Assembly: GCA_964555735.1 (NCBI GenBank) | Contig: CAZKTS010000088.1 | Coordinates: 1 to 24,005 of the forward strand | DNA from: CAZKTS01 sp964555735 | GTDB lineage: Bacteria; Actinomycetota; Acidimicrobiia; IMCC26256; PALSA-555 | Reading direction: 5' to 3' | Length of the DNA: 24,005 nucleotides | Shown: positions 6,783-13,470 of the stretch, in pieces | Numbering within the stretch: the stretch's first letter is position 1 | How the letters are laid out: each line of letters opens with the position of its first letter | The notes under the pieces: generated by a model | The model's database searches: none | Told to the model about the DNA's origin: nothing | What the model saw: only the letters and a program-made list of their open reading frames with translations | Position numbers and translations under genes: made by a program

Positions 6783-7307
6783 TCAGCGGGTCAGACGCTC
6801 GATCGTGTCGCGCCAGTCGTCGAGGCTGCGGGTCGGCGCACCCGCGACCTTCGCGTCGTCGTCGGCCCGGCGCAGCGTGACGAGCGCGTCGGCGTCCACT
6901 CCATGCTCGAACGCGGTCACCTCGGCGGGCGTGAGCACGCCTCCCTGCGCGTCCAGGGTCGCGATGCTGACGTCGCTCAGCCGGGATCGGTACGCGTCGT
7001 CCGTCGCGACGAGGTAGCGCTTCGCGGTGTCGTGGCCGCGCACCAGCCGCGCGACCCGCACACCGAGGAGTGCCTCCACCGCGTGCGCTCCCGTCGCCGC
7101 ATGCGTCGCCGGCCGGTCGGGCTCCAGGATCGTGCCGACGTCGTGGACGAGTCCCGCGACCTGGAGCTCGACGTCGTCGGGGGCCCGGGTCGCCAGGAGG
7201 TCGGCGCACTGGAGCGCATGGGCGAGGAGATCGACATCTTCGCCGTCGTCGACCCGTGCCCCGCGAGCGAGCACGGCGAGGAGATCGTCGAGGTCGCGGA
7301 CGATCAC
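6783..7307 (-). CDS. PhnZ-like HD-domain protein (phosphonate-associated family)
   Basis: The 174-residue HD-domain protein resembles the phosphonate-degradation-associated HD family of PhnZ, a mixed-valent di-iron oxygenase that cleaves the C-P bond of 2-amino-1-hydroxyethylphosphonate. Candidate iron ligands are H30, H55-D56, H69, H92 and D149. The hallmark stretch KRYLVATDDAYRSRLS (K96 onward), S114, the QGG and the LRRADDDAKVAG block are present. Spacing from H92 to K96, S114 and D149 equals that recalled for PhnZ H104, K108, S126, D161. E23 fits PhnZ E27, but the gating Tyr24 position is D20. The start is GTG 7307, overlapping the upstream TGA (GTGA). It is the last gene of the ppk1 operon. 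Substrate and C-P activity are inferred only. Confidence 0.78.
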   Translation of the reverse strand: MIVRDLDDLLAVLARGARVDDGEDVDLLAHALQCADLLATRAPDDVELQVAGLVHDVGTILEPDRPATHAATGAHAVEALLGVRVARLVRGHDTAKRYLVATDDAYRSRLSDVSIATLDAQGGVLTPAEVTAFEHGVDADALVTLRRADDDAKVAGAPTRSLDDWRDTIERLTR

Positions 7308-7762
7308 CGAGGGGCAGGGAGGTAGCGCGCCGCGATCACCGCACCGGCCTCGAGCTCCAGCGCCCAGGTGCAGCCCTTCTCGATGCCGCCGTCGTCGACG
7401 TCGGCACCGTGGCGCCGGGCGTGATCGAGCACGTCGCCCATGACGTCACCGTGGGTGCACAGGACACCGTGCTCGTCGTCGACCTTCTCGATGAGGCGCA
7501 GCGCCTCCTGGAGTGGCGCCCCCTCGGCGAGGGCGTCCGAGAGGTCGACCGGGAGCCGGAGCTGCTGCGCGAGGGGCTCGACGGTCTGGCGACACCGCAC
7601 GTAGGGGCTCGACACCACTCGAGCGATGGGCTCGCGGAGCAGCAGCTCGCACAGCGCGTCGGCCTGCGCGCGTCCGGGCTTGGTCAGCGGACGCTGGTCG
7701 TCAGGACCGTCCCACCGTTGACGACTTCCGGCCTTGGCGTGGCGCACCAGGTAGACGGTCAC
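7304..7762 (-). CDS. SixA-like histidine phosphatase (RHG family)
   Basis: A histidine-phosphatase superfamily protein of 152 residues with an N-terminal LVRHAKAG motif (R7, catalytic H8), a conserved SSPYVRCRQT block and a second histidine in LCTHGD. Its size and the RHA-type motif fit the SixA phosphohistidine phosphatase group. The GTG start at 7762 lies inside the end of the Nudix gene in the +1 frame. In mycobacterial MutT1 these two domains form one protein (Nudix then RHE phosphatase), so this may be the C-terminal half of a split MutT1. Its stop overlaps the HD-gene start by 4 nt. The role is probably hydrolysis of phospho-nucleotide products or phosphohistidine. Confidence 0.85.
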   Translation of the reverse strand: MTVYLVRHAKAGSRQRWDGPDDQRPLTKPGRAQADALCELLLREPIARVVSSPYVRCRQTVEPLAQQLRLPVDLSDALAEGAPLQEALRLIEKVDDEHGVLCTHGDVMGDVLDHARRHGADVDDGGIEKGCTWALELEAGAVIAARYLPAPR

Positions 7763-8189
7763 GAAGCCCCCGGGGAAGACGGTCCAAGAGCACGAGGTCG
7801 TGCTCGTAGGTCAGGAGTCTGCCCGCGGCGGCGGGGCTGCACCAGCGCACCTCGTCGACCTCCCGGTTGGGGACGAAGGCGTGGTCGAGCTGTCCCTCGA
7901 GCGGCACCATCGACCAGTACCGCACGACCTTGGGGCGACCCCGCCCGTCTCGGTAGCGGACCTCGCCGAGGTCGGTGTCGAGGGTGCAGCGCAGGCCAGT
8001 CTCCTCCTCTACCTCCCGGAGGGCGGTCTGCTCGTCGGTCTCGCTGCCGTCGCGCTTGCCCTTCGGGAACGTCCAGTCGTGGTACCGGGGCCGATGGACC
8101 AGCGCGACCTCGAGCCGACGCCGCAGGTGATGTGCGCCGACCCGACAGACGATGCCGCCGGCCGCGCGCACCTCTGCCTTGCTGCTCAT
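7701..8189 (-). CDS. Nudix hydrolase (MutT1-like N-terminal half)
   Basis: A Nudix hydrolase of 162 residues as read. The Nudix box is complete (GX5E in GKRDGSE, then REVEEETG), preceded by DWTFPKGK, the pattern of MutT/Ap4A-type members. It should cleave nucleoside diphosphate-linked compounds such as oxidised NTPs or diadenosine polyphosphates. The start is ATG 8189, just before SSKAEVRAAGG; the longer frame to 8288 would run into the CYTH-CHAD gene. The domain seems to finish near LLTYEHDLVLLDRLP. The remaining roughly 20 residues are low-complexity and overlap the phosphatase gene by 62 nt in another frame, which suggests the natural product continues by a +1 shift into the phosphatase. 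Confidence 0.85.
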   Translation of the reverse strand: MSSKAEVRAAGGIVCRVGAHHLRRRLEVALVHRPRYHDWTFPKGKRDGSETDEQTALREVEEETGLRCTLDTDLGEVRYRDGRGRPKVVRYWSMVPLEGQLDHAFVPNREVDEVRWCSPAAAGRLLTYEHDLVLLDRLPRGLRDRLPGAPRQGRKSSTVGRS

Positions 8190-8202
8190 CTCCACCAGCC
8201 AA

Positions 8203-9714
8203 TCACAGCAGCCAGCCCACGACGCGCTTCTTGCGCGCCGCCTTCCACGGCGCCGTCCACGTGTCGCGCGCATCGATCGCAGCCGCATGCTCGAGCGCGG
8301 CGAGCTGCCCGGCCGCGAAGCCGACGCTCTCGTCGCGCGTGCGCGCTGCAGTCCGTCGCAGCCACTCTGCCGCCACCACCGCGTCCTGGTGCTCGCCGAG
8401 CGCGTCCTGGACCGCGGTCACCGCCTTGGCCACGCCCCGTGCCCGCTTGCCGAAGGCCGGCTCCACCGCCTCCGCGGCGTAGCGGGCCCGCTTGGCGACG
8501 ATTCGCACGTGGTGGAGCTCGTCGTCGGACGGGTGCTCGGGCAGCGCGTCGATCGCATCCTCGAGCTTGGTCCACGGCCGGCGAACCACCGCGCGCAGGA
8601 TCTCGGCATCGTCCTCGTCGCCGATGCGAAGGGGAAGACGCGGTCGGTGCGCGGCCTCCACGAGTCGGTCGAGCAGCGTGACGTAGCGCGGGCTGCGCAT
8701 GGCCTCGAGCAGGAGCACTCGGCGGTCCTCACGATCGCCGCGGAGCACGTCGAGCAGCCGCTCGGCCGGCTCGCGATCGGGCTCCGGGAGCCGCTCGATG
8801 TTCGCCGCGAGCCGCTCGAGGAGCACGTCGGCGTCGCGCACACCACCGAGGACGTCGGCGAGCCACGCCAGCTCGTCGCGCAGCTGTTCGGCCCACTGCT
8901 CGTCGACGAGCCGACGGAACGTGCGGAGGTGCGAGCGGAGCCGACGGGTCGCGACCCGCGCCTGATGGACGTCCTCGGCGTCGTCGCCGATGCGGACCCC
9001 GGGATCGTGCTGGACCAGCTTCGCCACAGACGCCGCGATCGCGTAGCGGACGACCTCGCCGGCCTGAGGCGGATGGCCCGCGGCGGGGACGACGACGTCG
9101 GCCGGCTCCCCGGCGCGCCACCCGAGGGCCCGGACCAGCTTCGGCGTGGGGTCGGGGTCGCCGGCACCCGCAGCGCGCAGGCGATCGACGACGAACGTCC
9201 GTTGGGCCTTGGTGGTGGCGTCGGTGAGCTCGACCTCGAGCTCGCGGAACGACGGCACGGCCACGGTCGCGCCGGCGACTTGCACGAGGTCATCGGTCAC
9301 CACCGCCAGATCGCGACCCTGCGCGTCCTGCAGTCGCACCGTGGTGCGGGTCGTGTGCAGCTCGGCGACCGGACCGAGCTCGCGGTCACGCCGCAGGGCG
9401 TGCACGAGATCGGGCACCTCGGGGGGCATCGTGCCCGGCTTCCCGCCGAAGTGGTGCTCGTCACGCGCCAGGACGGCGCCGTCGCCCGCGCCGTTGCGCA
9501 GGGCGGGGAGCTTCACGACCCAGCCCTCGTCGCTGCGGTGGCGCACGGTCGCGCCGGCGCGGGCGAGGCGGAGGTCGTCGGTGTCGTAGTAGGTGGCGTC
9601 GAGCTCGACCCGCTCGGGCGGCCCGGCGAAGACGTCGGCGTCGGCGTCGGCGAGCGGTGGGAGCTCGAAGTCCTGGGGCGCGAGCAGCTTGACCTCGCGC
9701 TCGCGCTGCTTCAT
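8203..9714 (-). CDS. CYTH and CHAD domain protein (polyphosphate-associated)
   Basis: A 503-residue two-domain protein. The N-terminal CYTH (triphosphate tunnel metalloenzyme) domain, about residues 1-200, starts with the ExExK motif EREVK at 5-9 and has the family YYDTDDLRLARAGATVRHR and the paired acidic/basic strands. The C-terminal CHAD domain, about 215-495, is helical and His/Arg-rich, with HQARVATRRLRSHLRTFRR and HHVRIVAKRARYAAE as its two signature helices. CHAD domains bind polyphosphate and CYTH domains cleave triphosphates, including tripolyphosphate. The position 25 bp after ppk1 supports a polyphosphate role. The ATG at 9714 has no clear Shine-Dalgarno, consistent with translation coupled to ppk1. 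The Nudix gene follows after 13 bp. Confidence 0.92.
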   Translation of the reverse strand: MKQREREVKLLAPQDFELPPLADADADVFAGPPERVELDATYYDTDDLRLARAGATVRHRSDEGWVVKLPALRNGAGDGAVLARDEHHFGGKPGTMPPEVPDLVHALRRDRELGPVAELHTTRTTVRLQDAQGRDLAVVTDDLVQVAGATVAVPSFRELEVELTDATTKAQRTFVVDRLRAAGAGDPDPTPKLVRALGWRAGEPADVVVPAAGHPPQAGEVVRYAIAASVAKLVQHDPGVRIGDDAEDVHQARVATRRLRSHLRTFRRLVDEQWAEQLRDELAWLADVLGGVRDADVLLERLAANIERLPEPDREPAERLLDVLRGDREDRRVLLLEAMRSPRYVTLLDRLVEAAHRPRLPLRIGDEDDAEILRAVVRRPWTKLEDAIDALPEHPSDDELHHVRIVAKRARYAAEAVEPAFGKRARGVAKAVTAVQDALGEHQDAVVAAEWLRRTAARTRDESVGFAAGQLAALEHAAAIDARDTWTAPWKAARKKRVVGWLL

Positions 9715-9739
9715 CGCGTGGAGGGTGCCAGGTGCGGGG

Positions 9740-11812
9740 TCAGCGGGCGCGGGCGCGCTCGGTGGCGAGCTCGCGGAGGCGCTCGTGCGTCTCGATGCCG
9801 ACGGTGGTGTCGACCTGGTGCCACGTGCCGTCGGCGGCGAGCTCCCACGCGAGGACGTCGTCGACCAGATCGACGGCGAGGATCTCGGCGAGGCGCGCCT
9901 TGAGCCGGGGCTCCTCGACCGAGATGAGCGCCTCGACGCGGCGGTCGAGGTTGCGCGGCATCCAGTCGGCCGAACCGATGAGGTACTCGGCGGTGTCGGG
10001 GTCGGCGCCGAAGCGGTACACGCGGGAGTGCTCGAGGTAGCGCCCGACGATCGAGCGCACCCGGATGCGCTCCGACAGCCCGGGTTGCCCCGGCCGCAGG
10101 CAGCAGATCCCGCGCACGATGAGGTCGATCTCGGCGCCCGCGGCGGACGCCGCGTACAGCTCGTCGATGAGCTCGGGGTCGACGAGGCTGTTCATCTTCA
10201 GGATGATGCGCCCCTGCTCGCCGAGCGCGGCCTGCGCGCGGATGCGGTCGCGCAGGCCCGGCCGCACGTCTTCGGGCGCGACGAGCAGCTTGCGGTAGCG
10301 CGTCGGCCGGCTGTAGCCGGTGAGGTGGTTGAAGAGCTCGGTGAGGTCGTCGCCGACCGCGGGGTCGGCGGTCAGGAGGCCGAGGTCCTCGTAGAGCGTG
10401 GCGGTCTTGGGGTTGTAGTTGCCTGTGCCCACGTGGCAGTAGCGCCGGATGCCGTCGGCCTCCTGGCGCACCACGAGCAGGATCTTGGCGTGCGTCTTCA
10501 AACCGACGAGGCCGTACACGACGTGCACGCCCGCCTCTTCCAGCAGGCGCGCCCGCTCGATGTTGGCCTGCTCGTCGAAGCGCGCCTTGAGCTCGACGAG
10601 GGCGACGACCTGCTTGCCGTCGCGTGCGGCGTCGACGAGTGAGCGGACGATCGAGCTCTCGGCGCCGGCGGTGCGGTAGATCGTCTGCTTGATCGCGAGC
10701 ACGTTGGGATCCGCGGCCGCCTGGCGGACGAACGCCTCGACCGACGTCGTGAACGAGTCGTACGGGTGGTGGACGAGGACGTCGCCGCCGCGCAGGACGC
10801 GGAAGATGTCGGCCGGGAGCTCGTCGGTCCCCGCCAGGGCCGGCTGGGTCTGGGGCAGCCACGGCTCGTCGAGGAGGTCCGGACGGTCGAGCGCGACGAC
10901 CTGCCACAGACCGCTGAGGTCGAGCGGGCCGTCGACGGTCACGACGCCGCTCTCGGGCAGCTCCAGCTCGCGACAGAGCACCTGGAGCACCTCGTCGGAC
11001 ATCGACGCGTCGACCTCGAGGCGCACCATCTGCCCGAACTTCGTGCGCTGGTGCAGGACCGTCTCGATGGCCTCGAGCAGGTCCTCGTCCTCGTCCTCGA
11101 GCTCGAAGTCGGCGTCGCGGGTCACCCGGAACGGGTGGTGCGCGAGCACCTCCATCCCGGGGAAGAGCCGGTCGAGGTGCGCGGCGATGAGCTGCTCGAG
11201 CGGCACGAACCGCTCGCCGTCGGCGAGGGCGACGAACCGGGGGAGCGCGGGCGGCACCTTGACGCGGGCGAACCGCTCTTCCTTCGAGCCGGGGTCGCGC
11301 ACCACGACCGCGAGGTTGAGCGAGAGGTTGGAGATGTACGGGAACGGGTGCGACGGGTCGACCGCCAGCGGCGTGAGCACCGGGTAGACGCGGTCCTCGA
11401 AGACCTTGGCGAGCTCGGCCCGATCGGCGGCGTCGAGCTCCACCCAGTCGGGGAAGCGGATGCCGGCCTCGTCGAGCGCCGGGGCGACGTCCTTGGTGAA
11501 CGCGGTGGTCTGGCGGTCCATGAGCTCGCGGACCTGCGCGCGGATGAGCCGGATGGCCTCGGCCGGGTCGAGGCCGTCGGGGGAGCGGGTGCGCACGCCC
11601 GCATCGAGCTGCTCCTGAAGGCCGGCGACGCGCACCTCGAAGAACTCATCGAGGTTGCTCGCAAAGATCGCGAGGAACTTTGCCCGCTCGAGCAGCGGCC
11701 GGCGCTGGTCCTCGGCGAGGGCGAGCACGCGCGCGTTGAACTCGAGCCACGAGAGCTCACGATTGAGGTAGCGCGCCGCAGGCAGAGAAGCCGTGGCGCC
11801 GGGCCCGGCCAT
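9740..11812 (-). CDS. ppk1: Polyphosphate kinase PPK1
   Basis: PPK1 reversibly transfers the gamma phosphate of ATP to polyphosphate. The 690-residue protein is of normal family length. It has the N-terminal RYLNRELSWLEFNARVL block, FASNLDEFFEVRV and the head domain. The catalytic core contains GLKTHAKILL, with H441 the expected phosphohistidine, then YCHVGTGNYNPKTATLYEDLGLLT, MNSLVDPELIDELY, IVRGICCLRPG and the C-terminal SADWMPRNLDRRVE. I choose ATG 11812 over the adjoining GTG 11815: TAGGAT, readable as a -10, lies 6 nt before it and implies a leaderless mRNA, and AGGA within it could also serve as Shine-Dalgarno. A PHO box lies upstream. It heads a five-gene operon ending with the PhnZ-like gene. 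Confidence 0.95.
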   Translation of the reverse strand: MAGPGATASLPAARYLNRELSWLEFNARVLALAEDQRRPLLERAKFLAIFASNLDEFFEVRVAGLQEQLDAGVRTRSPDGLDPAEAIRLIRAQVRELMDRQTTAFTKDVAPALDEAGIRFPDWVELDAADRAELAKVFEDRVYPVLTPLAVDPSHPFPYISNLSLNLAVVVRDPGSKEERFARVKVPPALPRFVALADGERFVPLEQLIAAHLDRLFPGMEVLAHHPFRVTRDADFELEDEDEDLLEAIETVLHQRTKFGQMVRLEVDASMSDEVLQVLCRELELPESGVVTVDGPLDLSGLWQVVALDRPDLLDEPWLPQTQPALAGTDELPADIFRVLRGGDVLVHHPYDSFTTSVEAFVRQAAADPNVLAIKQTIYRTAGAESSIVRSLVDAARDGKQVVALVELKARFDEQANIERARLLEEAGVHVVYGLVGLKTHAKILLVVRQEADGIRRYCHVGTGNYNPKTATLYEDLGLLTADPAVGDDLTELFNHLTGYSRPTRYRKLLVAPEDVRPGLRDRIRAQAALGEQGRIILKMNSLVDPELIDELYAASAAGAEIDLIVRGICCLRPGQPGLSERIRVRSIVGRYLEHSRVYRFGADPDTAEYLIGSADWMPRNLDRRVEALISVEEPRLKARLAEILAVDLVDDVLAWELAADGTWHQVDTTVGIETHERLRELATERARAR

Positions 11813-11818
11813 CACCCG

Positions 11819-11824
11819 ATCCTA
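11819..11824 (-). promoter_or_regulatory. Putative -10 element of ppk1 (TAGGAT)
   Basis: TAGGAT at 11824-11819 on the minus strand is 6 nt before the ppk1 ATG and 33 bp after the PHO box. The same bases contain AGGA, so a ribosome-binding role cannot be excluded. Confidence 0.45.
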
Positions 11825-11857
11825 CCGGCCGGGCCGTCGGACGGCCCATGGCGCCCG

Positions 11858-11875
11858 GGTGACGGGACGGTGAAC
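11858..11875 (-). promoter_or_regulatory. PHO box upstream of ppk1
   Basis: The minus strand has GTTCACC (11875-11869) and CGTCACC (11864-11858, 5 of 7), with an 11-bp period, directed at ppk1. ppk is a known PhoP target in Streptomyces. The spacing to TAGGAT is 33 bp rather than 31, so the site is slightly less canonical. Confidence 0.68.
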
Positions 11876-11960
11876 GTTGGCGCACCCGGTGTGAGCGCGC
11901 GCGGCGCCGGGTATGGGGGCGGGTCCATGGCGAGGGACCAGCGCCGGCGACGGGCCGGAG

Positions 11961-11966
11961 TACCTT
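11961..11966 (+). promoter_or_regulatory. Putative -10 element of the MFS gene (TACCTT)
   Basis: TACCTT fits TANNNT and lies 8 nt before ATG 11975, suggesting a leaderless mRNA and supporting that start over ATG 11927. Confidence 0.4.
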
Positions 11967-11974
11967 CGACCGGG

Positions 11975-13420
11975 ATGACCGAAGATCCCCGCTTCCTGCC
12001 ACCGACGCCGTTCGCGCGTCTCGTGGCGACGCACGCGGCGAGCGTGTGCGGGGATGCGTGCGTGGCGGCGTCGCTCGCCGGCTCCCTCTTCTTCGCCCAG
12101 CCCAGCGACAGCGCGCGGGGCGACATCCTCCTCTATCTGCTGCTGACGCTCGCGCCGTTCGCCGTGGTCGCGCCGATCATGGGCCCGGCACTCGACCGCA
12201 TCAAGGGCGGTCGGCGCCTCATGGTGTTCGTCTCGGCGATCGTCCGGTCGCTGCTGTGCCTCGCCATGGCGCAGTTCATCATCGAGCCTTCGCCCGAGGG
12301 CCTGCTGATGTACCCGCTCGCGTTCGGGATCCTCGTGTTCCAGAAGACCTACGCCGTCGCGCGGAGCGCGCTCGTGCCGGCGCTGGTCGACAACGACGAG
12401 GAGCTCGTCCGCGCGAACTCGCGCCTCGCCGTCATCAGCTTCATCGCCAGCATGGTGGGCGGTGCGCCGGCGTTCGCGCTCCAGGCGATCTTCGACGCCC
12501 GGATCTCGTTGATCCTCGCCATGTTGGTGTTCGCCGGCGCGGCGGTGCTGTCGCTGAAGATCCCCCGCACCAACATCGTGCAGGACGAGGAGCAGAAGGA
12601 GCTCGAGGACGAGGAGATCCACCAGCCGAGCATCCTGCTCGCCGGGAGCGCGATGGCCGTCGGTCGCGGCGCGGTCGGCTTCATCGTCTTGTTCTCTGCG
12701 TTCCAGTTCAAGGACGACACGTTCGGTCTCGGCGTCTTCGCCGTCTTCTACGGCATCGGCGCGCTTGGGGGGAACCTGGTCGCGCCGCTGCTCCGAGAGC
12801 GCGTGCGCGAGGAGACGATCCTCGCGGCGTCGATGCTCACCACCGCGGTGATGGTCCTCCTCGGGGCGATGATGGGCGGCATCATCGGCAACGCGGTGGC
12901 CGGACTCGCCGTCGCTGTGGGCGCGGCGGCCGGACGACTCGGGTTCGACAGCCTGCTGCAGCGCGACGGTCCGGACGCCGCGCGCGGCCGCGCGTTCGCC
13001 CGGTTCGAGACGCGCTTCCAGGTGGCGTGGGTGGTCGGCGCGCTGCTGGCGCTCATCCCGGCCACCGAGCAGGCTGGGCTGTTCGTCCTCGCGGCCGTGC
13101 TCATCTTCGCTGCGGTCTCGTACTACGCCGCGCTCCGCGCCGCCCGGGGGCGGGTCTATCGCACCACCATCCGGCCCCAGGTCGTGGACAAGGCGTTCGG
13201 CGCGGCGCGGCGCGAGCTCCGGACTCGACGCGACAAGTCACGCGCCGGGCGGCGGAAGGCGGCGTCGAAACGTCGCCGCGAACGCACGCGCACCCGTCCG
13301 GACCCGCCCGACCGACCCGGCGACCGCACCGATCCCGACCGCACGCAGCCTGATCGAACCCAACCCGACCGCACCCAACCCGACCGCACCCAGCCCGAGG
13401 CGTTCCCCGGCGGCAGCTGA
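11975..13420 (+). CDS. MFS-type membrane transporter with Arg-rich repeat tail
   Basis: A polytopic membrane protein of 481 residues with about ten to twelve hydrophobic segments. Examples are DILLYLLLTLAPFAVVAPIMG, the ISLILAMLVFAGAAVLSL stretch, LGVFAVFYGIGALGG, and ILAASMLTTAVMVLLGAMMGG. A basic DRIKGGRRLMVF loop between early helices and a central hydrophilic EEQKELEDEE loop suit an MFS permease of the MFS_3/efflux-like type. The substrate is not evident. The C-terminal 80 residues are cytoplasmic and strongly basic, ending in five tandem five-residue repeats (DRTDP, then DRTQP four times). The start ATG 11975 is supported by TACCTT 8 nt upstream; ATG 11927 would add 16 Arg-rich residues. 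It is divergent from ppk1 across the PHO box, which points away from it. Confidence 0.8.
   Translation: MTEDPRFLPPTPFARLVATHAASVCGDACVAASLAGSLFFAQPSDSARGDILLYLLLTLAPFAVVAPIMGPALDRIKGGRRLMVFVSAIVRSLLCLAMAQFIIEPSPEGLLMYPLAFGILVFQKTYAVARSALVPALVDNDEELVRANSRLAVISFIASMVGGAPAFALQAIFDARISLILAMLVFAGAAVLSLKIPRTNIVQDEEQKELEDEEIHQPSILLAGSAMAVGRGAVGFIVLFSAFQFKDDTFGLGVFAVFYGIGALGGNLVAPLLRERVREETILAASMLTTAVMVLLGAMMGGIIGNAVAGLAVAVGAAAGRLGFDSLLQRDGPDAARGRAFARFETRFQVAWVVGALLALIPATEQAGLFVLAAVLIFAAVSYYAALRAARGRVYRTTIRPQVVDKAFGAARRELRTRRDKSRAGRRKAASKRRRERTRTRPDPPDRPGDRTDPDRTQPDRTQPDRTQPDRTQPEAFPGGS
13322..13396 (+). repeat. In-frame 15-bp tandem repeat (five units, DRTQP)
   Basis: Five 15-bp units encode DRTDP followed by four DRTQP at the C-terminus of the MFS protein. 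Units differ by a few synonymous bases (CCC/CCT, CAA/CAG, CGC/CGA), so the protein repeat has been maintained after duplication. Copy number could vary between strains. Confidence 0.85.
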
Positions 13421-13470
13421 GCCCGCCAAACCGGTGCGCGCGGGACGATGCGGCGTGCGAGCATCGACGC

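Noticed and set aside
8152..9903. Long plus-strand open frame opposite the CYTH-CHAD gene
   Set aside because: No recognisable domain; the opposite strand carries complete CYTH and CHAD signatures.
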